DNA of 64,000 nt, from positions 2,604,001 through 2,668,000 of the forward strand of contig NZ_CP118527.1 in assembly GCF_028885415.1 (NCBI RefSeq), written 5' to 3'. This document shows, piece after piece, positions 34,160 through 45,911 of this stretch (positions are counted from its first letter, which is position 1; each line of letters starts with the position of its first letter). The notes under the pieces are model-generated. The model searched no databases. It was not told the DNA's origin and was given only the letters and a program-made list of their open reading frames with translations. The position numbers and the translations under genes were made by a program. Origin of the DNA: Streptomyces coeruleorubidus. Its GTDB lineage: Bacteria > Actinomycetota > Actinomycetes > Streptomycetales > Streptomycetaceae.

Positions 34160-36343
34160 TCAGCGGATCACGGAGCCGAACGTCTCACCGGCCGCCGGCA
34201 GGCCGCCGGTGCCCGGCTGGAACGTCGTGACCGGCTGCGTGGCGCCGCCCAGGACGTTGGCCCACGGCACGGCGTGTGCGGATCCGTACGAGACGGGCCC
34301 GTTGGGCAGACCGAGGTAGAGCTCGGAACCGGTGGCGTGGAGCGCGGTGCCCACCTTCTGCGCGTTGCCCAGTGCGCCGGGGATGCCGAACTTGCCCGGG
34401 TACACGGTCGAGATGAAGGCGCCGTTGGTCAGGCTGAAGGTGTAGACCGTGCCGCCGTCGGTGGCGCCGGTGCTGTCCTCGCCGGGCACGCCCACGGCGA
34501 GCAGGGTGTTCTGCGCTGTGCTGACCGCGCCCGGGGCAGTGTTCACGGCCGACAGGGACTGGCCGAAGGCGTCCCCGGCCTCGGTAGCGCCCGGGACACC
34601 GGAGGCGCCCTGGTAGATGCCGGAGATCTGGGTGAATCCGGTGGCCGTGAGACGGAAGGTGTCGACGCGGCCCGCGTTGGCGGCCTGGGAGCCGTCCTCA
34701 CCCGGCGAGCCGACGGCCAGGATCGACTCGGTGCCGTTCGCGGAGGCGCCGGCCCGGTACTGCACCAGGGCCAGCGACCCGCCGAACCGGTCGTCGGCTT
34801 CCGCGCCGCCCTCGACGGTGTCGAGGTCCTGGTCGAGACCGGTCACGCCGGTCGGCAGCTTGTCGGCGTTGAGGGTGTGGCTGAACAGGGAGACACCGCC
34901 GGCGGCGGCCAGCGTGCCGATGGCCTCGCCCGGGGCGCCCACCACGAGGTGCTGCGGCGAACCGGCGATGGTGGAGCCGAACTTGTCGCCCGCCTCCATG
35001 GCACCCGGCACGCCCGACTTGTCCTGGTGGATCAGGACGTTGGTGGCGCCGGTGCCGCGCACGTAGACGACTCCGCCCGCATCGCCGAGACCCCCGGCGG
35101 CGTCCTCGCCGGGCGCGCCGACGGCCAGGTACGGGTCACCGGCGAGCGTGGTGCCGGCGGCGAGGGCGGCGCCGAACTGGTCGCCGGCCTCGGACGCCAT
35201 CGAGGCGAGAGCACCGGTGCCGGACCCCTGCTCCAGGCTGACGGCCGCCTTGCCGGTGGTCAGCCCGGCCGGGGCGCCGTAGAGGATACTGGCCATGCCG
35301 GCGTCGGTGGCCGTTCCCAGGTCCTCGGCCGGAGCGCCCACGACGAGGTCGGTGCAGCCGTCGAGGTTGTGGTCGTAAGTGGCGAGCGTCGCGCCGAACC
35401 GGTCCTTCGCCTCCGAGCCGCCGGGCACCGCGGCGAGGTCCTGGGTGAGCTCGGCAGTGCCCTTGCCTCCGCCGTACACGACCCGGACCAGGCCCGCGCC
35501 CGCGTCGCCGCCGACGGCCGCGTCGGGGTCGGCGATCGCGGTGTCGCGGACGCCGTCGCAGTTGAAGTCGGTGATGCGGGCCGCGTCGACAACCGAGTCG
35601 ATCCAGCCACCGAGGTCGTCCAGGCGGACGTTTTCGGCGCCGGTACGAGTTTCGGCCGGGTCCTGGCCGAAGCAACCACCCTGCCATGAACGGCTGTTGA
35701 CGGATACCAGCTCGTAGCTGCCGGCGGTGGAGCGCAGCGCGGGGCCACCGGCGTCACCGGCGCACACGGCTGCGCCGTTCCGGCCGGTCACCTGGAGGGT
35801 GGCGGAGGAGATGGCGTTCACAGTGAAAGTGCCGGTGTGCAGCTTCAGCGGCACCCACTCGGTCTTGGTGCGGCCGTAGCCCGGCACCGTCAGCGACTCG
35901 CCTGTGGCCGGAGCGGTGCTGCTGACCTTGACCGGGGCGATGCCGGCGACCGGTTTGTCCAGCCGGGCGAGAACAACGTCGCGGTCGCTGCGCGGGGCGA
36001 GTTCGACGACGGTTCGGACCTGGCCGGCGGTGGAGGTCAGGTCGGTGCGGCCGATGGTCGCGGTGGTGTTCTTGGCGGGTTTGCCCGCTCGGACGGCGGA
36101 CGTCTGGCCGGGGTCGTCGGCGAAACAGCTTGCGGCGGTGACAATCCACTGGGGGTCGATCAGCGCACCGGTGCAGGCACGCTCGCTGCTGCCGATGGCG
36201 ATGCGGGCGGTGAAAGTGAAGGTTCCGTCTGCGGCGGCATTGCCGGTGACGGCCTGTGCCGGGGCTGCAGTGAGCGCTCCGGCGGCGACGGCGGCCGCGA
36301 GCACAGTGCTTGTCAGCCCCGCGCGAGGGCGGTTCTTGGACAC
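34160..36343 (-). CDS. Secreted S1 protease-fold (catalytically dead) fused to FG-GAP propeller
   Basis: The 727-residue protein starts at GTG 36343 after AGGA. Residues 1-32 are a signal peptide. Residues 35-250 are a trypsin-like fold (CTGALIDPQWIVTAASCF, RSDRDVVLARLDKPV, LTVPGYGRTKTEW, CAGDAGGPAL). Ser72 stands where the catalytic His should be (AASC instead of AAHC) and Ala198 replaces the nucleophile Ser (GDAGGP instead of GDSGGP), while the Asp equivalent is retained (D122). From about residue 255 a cysteine-containing FNCDGVRD motif opens a beta propeller with blades such as GDQFGAALAAG, VGAPGED and VGSPGED. It is therefore probably a binding protein, not an enzyme. Confidence 0.88.
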   Translation of the reverse strand: MSKNRPRAGLTSTVLAAAVAAGALTAAPAQAVTGNAAADGTFTFTARIAIGSSERACTGALIDPQWIVTAASCFADDPGQTSAVRAGKPAKNTTATIGRTDLTSTAGQVRTVVELAPRSDRDVVLARLDKPVAGIAPVKVSSTAPATGESLTVPGYGRTKTEWVPLKLHTGTFTVNAISSATLQVTGRNGAAVCAGDAGGPALRSTAGSYELVSVNSRSWQGGCFGQDPAETRTGAENVRLDDLGGWIDSVVDAARITDFNCDGVRDTAIADPDAAVGGDAGAGLVRVVYGGGKGTAELTQDLAAVPGGSEAKDRFGATLATYDHNLDGCTDLVVGAPAEDLGTATDAGMASILYGAPAGLTTGKAAVSLEQGSGTGALASMASEAGDQFGAALAAGTTLAGDPYLAVGAPGEDAAGGLGDAGGVVYVRGTGATNVLIHQDKSGVPGAMEAGDKFGSTIAGSPQHLVVGAPGEAIGTLAAAGGVSLFSHTLNADKLPTGVTGLDQDLDTVEGGAEADDRFGGSLALVQYRAGASANGTESILAVGSPGEDGSQAANAGRVDTFRLTATGFTQISGIYQGASGVPGATEAGDAFGQSLSAVNTAPGAVSTAQNTLLAVGVPGEDSTGATDGGTVYTFSLTNGAFISTVYPGKFGIPGALGNAQKVGTALHATGSELYLGLPNGPVSYGSAHAVPWANVLGGATQPVTTFQPGTGGLPAAGETFGSVIR

Positions 36344-36467
36344 GTGAGTTTTCCTGGTGATTCAGATTCGCGGGCCGCATGGTGCGTGTGCCGGAGGTCG
36401 GCCGGGGCGGCTGCCGCACAGAAGGCAAGGAACTTCGATGACCGGGCCGGCGTGGCGGTCGGACGGC

Positions 36468-36986
36468 TCAGCCGGTGACGCGCAGTTCGACGAGCACGGA
36501 GCGCAGACCGGTGTCGCCGGCCTCGCCCACCGGCTGATACTCGTTGGCCGGCACGGAGAGCACGGTCTCCTTGCCCTCGGCGCTCAAGGTCGCCTCGACG
36601 GGGTGCTCCTCGGTCCAGACACCGTAGGCATCGGGCAGTTCCATGGTGAGGAAGCCTGTCTTCGCTGTCGCGCGGAAACAGTAGCCGCCGTTGTCCAGGC
36701 GCGACTCGACCTTGATGTTCCACGCCTCGCTGCACTGCACGAGGACGATGTGACCGTCGCCGCGCTTGAGCGTGATGCCCCGTTCCGTCTTCACCCGGTC
36801 GGCACCCGGGTAGGCGTGGTCCTCGACCGCGTCGGGCATGTCGGTGGCGCTCCCCGAAGCGGCCACCGGTTGCGCGGTCTGGGCGGAAGCCGGACCTGGC
36901 GTGAGCAGGGCCAGGGCTCCCAGACCTGCCGCGAGGGCACTCGAGAGGCCGATCGCAAGTGCCTTACGGGCACGCGGTATCGCCAT
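36468..36986 (-). CDS. Small secreted protein of unknown function
   Basis: The 172-residue precursor begins MAIPRARKALAIGLSSALAA with signal-peptide cleavage expected after PASA (about residue 37). The mature part is beta-rich and contains two Cys (VLVQCSEAWNIKVESRL and GGYCFRATAKTG), probably a disulfide, and ends in LVELRVTG. It resembles no family I know. The ATG at 36986 is preferred because GGAGAAG precedes it, although an ATG at 37001 is in frame. It lies 124 bases upstream of the protease-fold gene on the same strand. Confidence 0.72.
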   Translation of the reverse strand: MAIPRARKALAIGLSSALAAGLGALALLTPGPASAQTAQPVAASGSATDMPDAVEDHAYPGADRVKTERGITLKRGDGHIVLVQCSEAWNIKVESRLDNGGYCFRATAKTGFLTMELPDAYGVWTEEHPVEATLSAEGKETVLSVPANEYQPVGEAGDTGLRSVLVELRVTG

Positions 36987-37249
36987 GTGTTTCTTCTCCA
37001 TAGATGACGAGGGAGCGGATCCCCCCTCCGCTTGGCAAAAGTAAAGCACATGTAAGAATCTGGTGAGCACACTGCAACTACCGCTCAAATCAGGCCGGTC
37101 AGGCTTGACGAGCCACCCGATTTCGGCCAAGCGCTCCGCGTGACAGATGTAAATGCCGCAACCGCGCCACACAGTCGAGTCTGCCCCTTTGAACCTCAAA
37201 GCGGTCTTGTGCAGTAGTTCTTCACGCTTTGTCATGGAAGGAACCATCA

Positions 37250-40200
37250 GTGAACCAGCAGTTAGACCCCATACGCCTGAGGTGGCGACGCAGAAGGAGA
37301 CCGGGAGGGAGGTGGAGCCCACGGGCCGGCGCCGCCGCGCTGTCGGCGGTGTTGGCGACAGGGCTGCTGGGCACGTCACCGGCCGCAGCCGAGGGCTCGT
37401 CCGCGGTGCCGGACCGCGCCGTCGTGGTCAACTACTGGATGGACGGCGGAACCGGTGTCAAAGAGGCCGCTGAGCAGGCGCTGCTCGGCACCGAGGAGGA
37501 CATCCGGCAGTTCATCGAGGCCAAGCCCGCGCTGGAGCTGGCCGATGACAAGGTGGACGCCAGCCGAGTCCTGAACGCCGGCGGCCCGGCCGTGCGCGAG
37601 GCGGCCAAGCAGGCTCTCTCCGGCACCCCGGAGGACTTGCACGCGTTCCTGAGCGGTGGCTGGAAGGCCCCGCACCAGCAGGATCAGAGAGTCGAGGTCT
37701 CGCGCGTCGTCAACCTGGGCGGTGCCGGGGTGAAGGACGCCGGGACGAAGGCTCTTCAAGGCACCCCTGAGGACGTTGCCGAGTTCCTCGAGGATGGCCA
37801 GTACAGGGCACGCGTCACGGACAACCGGGTCGAGGTTTCGAAGCTTTACAACTCCGGTGGCACCAATGTGAAGGCGGCAGCAAAGCTGGCCCTGCAGGGC
37901 ACCCCTGACGACCTGGTGGAGTTCCTGGAGGTAGGCCAGTTCGTCGCGCGCAATCGCGATCAAGAGCATGCCACCATCGCCCAGCTGACCGAGCAGGCCC
38001 AGCAGGCCGGCAAGCGCGCGGAGGACGCCACCAAGTCGGCCCAGGAGGCCTCCGAGAAGGCGATCGCCGCTTCGGCACTGGCGAAGGAGGCTGCGGCCAA
38101 GGCCGCCAGGGAGACGGAGGCGGCCAAGAACGACGCATCCCGGGCCGCGGTCAAGGCCAAGCAGGCCGCCGACGCTGCCCGCGCCGCCGCATCCGCTGCG
38201 CAGACGGCCATCGGCGCGGCCAATGCCGCCAACCGCTCGGCCCGGATCGCCGCGCTGGCCGCAGCTCAGACCGCGAACGCCGCCGCGGCCGCCGCTGATG
38301 CGGCCACGCGGGCGTACAACGCGGCCATCGCTGCGAGCAAAGACAGATCACAGGCGGAGAACGCGTTCACGTTGGCCAAGGCGGCCAATGCGGCCGCACA
38401 ACTGGCCACGCAGTCAGGCAAGGCCGCCGACCAGGCCAGCAAGGCGTCACTCGCCGCCGCCACCGCGGCCGCTGCGTCCAGAAGCGCCGGTGCCAACGCC
38501 AATCTGGCCGCTGACGCCGCCGACGACGCCGCCGGCTACGCCGCCGCCGCCGGCGTGTCGTCGACGCAGGCCAAGGCCGCCGCAGCCGAGACCCGCCGCC
38601 ACGCGGCCGAAGCCAACCGTGCCGCCGGCGCTGCCGAGACGCTGGCGCGCAAGTCGGCCACGGCGGCGGCCGAGGCCCGAGACGCGGCCAACTCCTCCGC
38701 CGCTCACGCCAAGAACGCGGCGACCGCCGCGGAGGAGGCAGCCCTTAACGCGGGCGAGGCGGCCGACGCCGCGACCGAGGCGACCAAACAAGCCAAAGCG
38801 GCCCAGATCGCCGCTGACGCCGCGACGACGGCCGTCACAACTGCCCAGAGGACCTTCGACATCGCTCGGGAGACCGAGGTCGAGGATCTCGCGACCCGCA
38901 CCACGGCCGCGATGGAGCGCGCCAAGTCCTACAAGGCCACGGGGGACGAGTTCACCAAGGCACTCTCGGGGAACCTGCTCGAGGGCAAGGCCATCACCGA
39001 CGACACAGCGGCGCTGTCCGCCGAAGCCGTCAAGCCCGACGCGGACGCCGATGCGCTGGTCAAGCAGGGCCGCGCCGTGGCCCTGCGCGCCCTGAAGTAC
39101 TTCGGTTCCTGGCGCCAGGAAGCGGCCGCCAAGGCGCTGGCCGGCAACGATGCGGACGTCCTGGAGTACCTGCGCACGGGCTGGAAACAGGCGGAGCAGG
39201 ACGAGATCCAGCAACAGGTCGCCGACCTGGCGTCGAACAGCCCGTACCCGTCGGTGCGAACGGCCGCCACCAACGCATTGAGCGGCACGGAGCAGCAAAT
39301 CCGTGACTTCTACACCGCCGGCCAGTACGAAGCCGGGCTCGCCGACTACCGGGTCAAAGTCTCCCAGATCCACAACACCGGCGGACCGGGAGTGAAGGAG
39401 GCCGCGCAAAAGGCCCTCGACGACGGCAGCGCCAGGACCCTCCTCGCGTTCATCAGCAGCACCCGGTACGTCGCCCTCAACAGCGACCAGCGCATGACGG
39501 CCAGCCAGCTGGTCAACAGCGGCGGCCCCGAGGTACAGGCCGCGGCGAAGATCGCCCTGACCGGGTCGCCGGACCTGCTGCACGACTTCGTCGAGGTCGG
39601 CCGGTACATGGCCGAGCGCAAGGACCAGCTCGCCTCGACCCATGAGGCACAGGTCCAGCGGCTGATCGCGGAGGGCGGCATCATCGCCGCCAAGGCCCAG
39701 CACAACCGCTGGCTCGCCGCCAAGGCAGCAGCCGAGGCCAACCAGGCCGCAGAAGAAGCTGCTGTCGCCAAGACGGAAGCGCAGAAGAGCGCGGACCAGG
39801 CCGCCGGCTATGCCGTAAAGGCCGACAAGGCCGCCGACAGCGCCGAGACCAGCGCCGCCAAGGCACAACAGTCCGCCACCACAGCCCGCGCAGCCGCCGA
39901 CCGGGCCCAGCAGGACGCGGTCGCCGCCGAGGAGTCCGCCGCACAAGCGGAGTTCTCCGCGAACTACGCCCGCAGCTCAGCCGCGCAGGCAGCGGACGCA
40001 GAAGCCGAGGCGCGCAGCGAAGCCCTCGCCGCCGGCAAGAGCGCCGCGGAGGCCAAGGCCGCGGCCTCACAGGCGTGGCACCGGGTGAAGGACCTGCGTC
40101 AGGCCGAGGAAGCCGAGGCACGCCGACGTGCCGAAGAACAGCGCCGGCTGGCCCGGGAGAGCAAGCCGGAGCCCCGCCGCTGTGTTCCCAATCCCAACCA

Positions 40201-41251
40201 CGATCAGGTCGGCGCCCTCATCAACTGTCTGTACGGCCCCGGCGAGGCCGTGCTCGAGGTACCCAAGCCCGACCCGACTCTCACGGCGATCGCCTGGGGC
40301 GTCCTCGGCATCAACGACGTCGAGGACTGTTACGAGAACCCGACGCTCGGCAAGTGCCTCACAGCCGGTATGTCCGTGCTTCCCGTCGGGAAGCTCAAGG
40401 TGCTCAAGCAACTCGAGAACTTCGAAGACCTCGTCTCGGGAACGCGCGTCGCCAAAGCCCTGAAGTGCTTCCAGTGTTTCCTCGCTGGGACCAGGGTGCT
40501 CATGGCCGACGGTGGCACGAAGGACATCGAGTCGGTCGAGCCCGGTGACATGGTCGTCGCCACAGACCCGATCACCGGCGAGACCGGCCCGCGTGAGGTG
40601 ACGAACCTCGTCGTGACCAACCACGACAAGGCGTTCACCGAGCTGTCGATCGAGACCCGGACCGGCGTTCGCCGGCTCACGGCCACCAGCGAACATCCCT
40701 TCTGGTCGCCGTCCGAGCGAACCTGGGTCGAGGCCCGCGCTCTGCGGCCGGGTATGACGCTCCGCGACGCGGACGGCGGCACGCTCGAGGTCCGCGCGAG
40801 CGAGTCCTACGCGCGGAACGCCCAGACCTTCACTCTCACGGTCGGTGACCTGCACACCTTCTACGTGCTGGCCGGAAACACTCCCGTACTCGTCCACAAC
40901 GCGAGCTGCCCGGTGGGGTTCAAGAACCTCGGCGGCGACCGGTTCGAGTCACCGGCGGGACTCATCTACGGTCCCGGATCATCGCAGGGACACCGTGTGA
41001 CACACGTGATGGAGCATGCGAGGCCCGACCCGACGAAGACTGTCCACAGCGTCTTCAGCAACCCGGACCAGGCAGCCATCCTCAGCCTGATCGATGAGGC
41101 GTGGCTGAAACGGGGCGCTCACGTACCCAACGACCCGGCCGCGTATGTGGTGCCCATGGGGCGGACCATCGGTACGTTGGGCGAGAGGAATCTGAGGGTC
41201 GTGGTCGTCCCTGGCACGACGCGAGTCATTTCCGCGTATCCGCAACTATGA
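37250..41251 (+). CDS. ALF-repeat / coiled-coil / Hint polymorphic-toxin-like exported protein
   Basis: This 1,333-residue protein starts at GTG 37250 (GGAAGGAA upstream). It has a signal peptide with a long Arg-rich n-region ending near AAAEGSS (residue 50). Residues 60-240 hold four ALF-type repeats (for example VKEAAEQALLGTEEDIRQFI). Residues 240-545 are an Ala/Lys/Glu-rich coiled coil. Residues 600-790 hold more ALF repeats and 790-975 a second coiled coil. A Cys-containing linker leads to a Hint domain (residues 1076-1217: CFLAGTRVLMADGGTKDIES, ATSEHPFW, TFYVLAGNTPVLVHN). The last 116 residues are a distinct C-terminal module (GHRVTHVMEHARPDPTKTVH, IDEAWLKRG, VVPMGRTIGT, ISAYPQL). This is the layout of toxins whose tip is released by Hint autoproteolysis. 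The fifth codon is TTA (37262-37264). Confidence 0.85.
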   Translation: MNQQLDPIRLRWRRRRRPGGRWSPRAGAAALSAVLATGLLGTSPAAAEGSSAVPDRAVVVNYWMDGGTGVKEAAEQALLGTEEDIRQFIEAKPALELADDKVDASRVLNAGGPAVREAAKQALSGTPEDLHAFLSGGWKAPHQQDQRVEVSRVVNLGGAGVKDAGTKALQGTPEDVAEFLEDGQYRARVTDNRVEVSKLYNSGGTNVKAAAKLALQGTPDDLVEFLEVGQFVARNRDQEHATIAQLTEQAQQAGKRAEDATKSAQEASEKAIAASALAKEAAAKAARETEAAKNDASRAAVKAKQAADAARAAASAAQTAIGAANAANRSARIAALAAAQTANAAAAAADAATRAYNAAIAASKDRSQAENAFTLAKAANAAAQLATQSGKAADQASKASLAAATAAAASRSAGANANLAADAADDAAGYAAAAGVSSTQAKAAAAETRRHAAEANRAAGAAETLARKSATAAAEARDAANSSAAHAKNAATAAEEAALNAGEAADAATEATKQAKAAQIAADAATTAVTTAQRTFDIARETEVEDLATRTTAAMERAKSYKATGDEFTKALSGNLLEGKAITDDTAALSAEAVKPDADADALVKQGRAVALRALKYFGSWRQEAAAKALAGNDADVLEYLRTGWKQAEQDEIQQQVADLASNSPYPSVRTAATNALSGTEQQIRDFYTAGQYEAGLADYRVKVSQIHNTGGPGVKEAAQKALDDGSARTLLAFISSTRYVALNSDQRMTASQLVNSGGPEVQAAAKIALTGSPDLLHDFVEVGRYMAERKDQLASTHEAQVQRLIAEGGIIAAKAQHNRWLAAKAAAEANQAAEEAAVAKTEAQKSADQAAGYAVKADKAADSAETSAAKAQQSATTARAAADRAQQDAVAAEESAAQAEFSANYARSSAAQAADAEAEARSEALAAGKSAAEAKAAASQAWHRVKDLRQAEEAEARRRAEEQRRLARESKPEPRRCVPNPNHDQVGALINCLYGPGEAVLEVPKPDPTLTAIAWGVLGINDVEDCYENPTLGKCLTAGMSVLPVGKLKVLKQLENFEDLVSGTRVAKALKCFQCFLAGTRVLMADGGTKDIESVEPGDMVVATDPITGETGPREVTNLVVTNHDKAFTELSIETRTGVRRLTATSEHPFWSPSERTWVEARALRPGMTLRDADGGTLEVRASESYARNAQTFTLTVGDLHTFYVLAGNTPVLVHNASCPVGFKNLGGDRFESPAGLIYGPGSSQGHRVTHVMEHARPDPTKTVHSVFSNPDQAAILSLIDEAWLKRGAHVPNDPAAYVVPMGRTIGTLGERNLRVVVVPGTTRVISAYPQL

Positions 41252-41262
41252 GGGAGGCAGCC

Positions 41263-41484
41263 GTGATCTGGTGCCCGCGCTGCAACCAGGGATGGGTGAC
41301 TCGTGCCCGCGCCCGTGTTCCAGGGGAGTCCGAGACTTTCCAGGTGTGCTACGAGTGCGACACGGTGTGGGTGGATCGGAAACCGGATGCGAATCCGCCG
41401 TTCCTCATCCTTGAGCAGTATCTGGCCCGTTTCGGGCTGGACGGCCTGTGGTCGAACATCGAACTCCTGGAGAAGAAGCCGTAG
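41263..41484 (+). CDS. Small Cys4 protein, candidate immunity protein for the upstream toxin
   Basis: The 73-residue protein has two CxxC knuckles (IWCPRCNQGW and VCYECDTVW) that probably bind zinc, then ANPPFLILEQYLARFGLDGL. The GTG at 41263 follows GGGAGG by five bases; an ATG at 41248 overlapping the toxin stop (ATGA) is an alternative. Position directly behind a polymorphic-toxin C terminus, small size and co-directionality are how immunity genes are arranged. No family with known immunity function was recognised, so the role is inference. A strong terminator follows. Confidence 0.72.
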   Translation: MIWCPRCNQGWVTRARARVPGESETFQVCYECDTVWVDRKPDANPPFLILEQYLARFGLDGLWSNIELLEKKP

Positions 41485-41511
41485 AAGGGGACCGTAAGGC
41501 CATGGGTGCGT

Positions 41512-41545
41512 AGGGGTCGGTTCGGTTGCTTCCGAACCGACCCCT
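41512..41545. terminator. Bidirectional terminator between the Cys4 gene and choA
   Basis: AGGGGTCGGTTCGG (41512-41525) and CCGAACCGACCCCT (41532-41545) form a perfect 14-bp stem with a six-base loop, between convergent genes. Confidence 0.9.
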
Positions 41546-41656
41546 CGTCGTGCCGCACGACGGGCCCGCCTCCCTCGATGAGTGGACATCCCCGCAGGCA
41601 TCCCCGGCATCGTCGAAGAGGACGCGGAGGAAGACCTGCAACCGGCCGGTCCGCCC

Positions 41657-44558
<2,902 letters not shown>

Positions 44559-44675
44559 GCGCCGACCCTACCCAACCGGCCCTCAGGGCCGTACGCGCCG
44601 GCAGGTGTGGCACGCTCACGGCTGTCGGGGACATCATGGCCTCCTCGACACGGCACGCGGACGGGCAGGGATCAG

Positions 44676-45911
44676 GTGAGGACGACGGGCACGAGGCGGT
44701 CCCTGGCATGTCTGCTGGTGGTCTGGTGTCTCACGAGGCTGGTGCTGCTGCTGTTCGTGCTGAAGGTGTACGTCTTCCCCGGCCCGGACGTGACGAGCGA
44801 CGTGTCCGTGATCTACCAGGGCTGGTACGACGTCCTGCGCAGCGGAACGTTCCCTCAGGACGACGTCACCTGGCAGTATCCGCCCGCCGCCGCGCTGGCC
44901 ATCCTCTCCCCCGGCCTGCTGCCCTTCCTGCCCTACGCGACCGCGTTCTTCGTGCTGGTCTGCGTCACCGACCTGGCCGTCCTGGCCCTGCTGGCGTACG
45001 CGGGCCGGCGCCCCGGCAGGTCGCTGCGCGGCGCCTGGGTTTGGGTGGCGGGCGTGCCGCTGCTCGGGCCGACGGTGTACGCGCGCTACGACGTGATGGT
45101 CACGGCGGTGGCCGTGGCGGCGCTGCTCGCGGGCGCCCGGCACCCAAGGGTGATGGGGGCGCTGGCCGCGTTCGGGGCGCTGCTGAAGGTCTGGCCGGCG
45201 ATGCTCCTCCTGGCTGCCCGCCGACCCGCCTCCTGGGTGTCGGCCCTGGTGACCGGCATCGCGGTGACGGGCGTGTTCGCCCTGGTCATGCCGGGGGCGT
45301 TCGCCTTCCTGACCTTCCAGCGCGACCGGGGCACCGAGGTGGAGTCGCTCGGCGCGCTGGTCTTCCATGTCGCCCGGCACTTCGGCTGGGAGGGCGAGGT
45401 GCGGCTGAACTACGGCTCGATCGAGTTCCTCGGGCCGTATGTGAGCGAGGTGAGCACGGGCGCGCTGTTCCTGACGGGGGCGGCGTTCGGCTGGCTGGTG
45501 CTGTGGCGGCTGCTGGCCCGGCACTTCGAGGAGCACACGCTCGCCGACGCGGCCTTCGTGGCGGTGCTGATGTTCACCACCACCAGCCGGGTGATCAGCC
45601 CGCAGTACATGGTGTGGCTGGTCGGGCTGGCAGCGGTCTGCCTGTACTTCCCCGGGAGCCGGATGCGGCTGCCGGTCGGGCTCGTCCTGGTGGCGTGCTT
45701 CGTGACGGTGCTGGAGTTCCCGCTCTACTTCGGCAACGTGGTGGCCAGCGACGGACTCGGGCTGACCCTGCTGTTCCTGCGCAACGGCCTCCTGGTGGCC
45801 GCCGCGCTCCTCGCCGCCCGCGCCCTGTGGCGGGCGACGGTACCGCGCACGGCCCCGGCTCCCGTGCCCGCTCAGCCCACCCGCACCGACGAGACCCCGG
45901 TCTCCACCTGA
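44676..45911 (+). CDS. GT87/DUF2029-type integral membrane glycosyltransferase-like protein
   Basis: The 411-residue protein has about ten membrane segments. The first external loop, FPGPDVTSDVSVIYQGWYDV, carries the acidic pair used as catalytic site in polyprenol-phosphate mannose-dependent GT-C enzymes, followed by WQYPPAAALA. LLKVWPAMLL and TTTSRVISPQYMVWL are further family motifs. The GTG at 44676 follows CAGGGA. It is divergent from pimB. Its 3' end overlaps the MATE gene tail to tail by 40 bases. Confidence 0.8.
   Translation: MRTTGTRRSLACLLVVWCLTRLVLLLFVLKVYVFPGPDVTSDVSVIYQGWYDVLRSGTFPQDDVTWQYPPAAALAILSPGLLPFLPYATAFFVLVCVTDLAVLALLAYAGRRPGRSLRGAWVWVAGVPLLGPTVYARYDVMVTAVAVAALLAGARHPRVMGALAAFGALLKVWPAMLLLAARRPASWVSALVTGIAVTGVFALVMPGAFAFLTFQRDRGTEVESLGALVFHVARHFGWEGEVRLNYGSIEFLGPYVSEVSTGALFLTGAAFGWLVLWRLLARHFEEHTLADAAFVAVLMFTTTSRVISPQYMVWLVGLAAVCLYFPGSRMRLPVGLVLVACFVTVLEFPLYFGNVVASDGLGLTLLFLRNGLLVAAALLAARALWRATVPRTAPAPVPAQPTRTDETPVST

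Noticed and set aside
40475..40900. Protein-splicing intein in the large exported protein
   Set aside because: The residue after the terminal His-Asn is Ala, not Ser, Thr or Cys, so ligation is not expected; the domain behaves like a pretoxin Hint that releases the C terminus.
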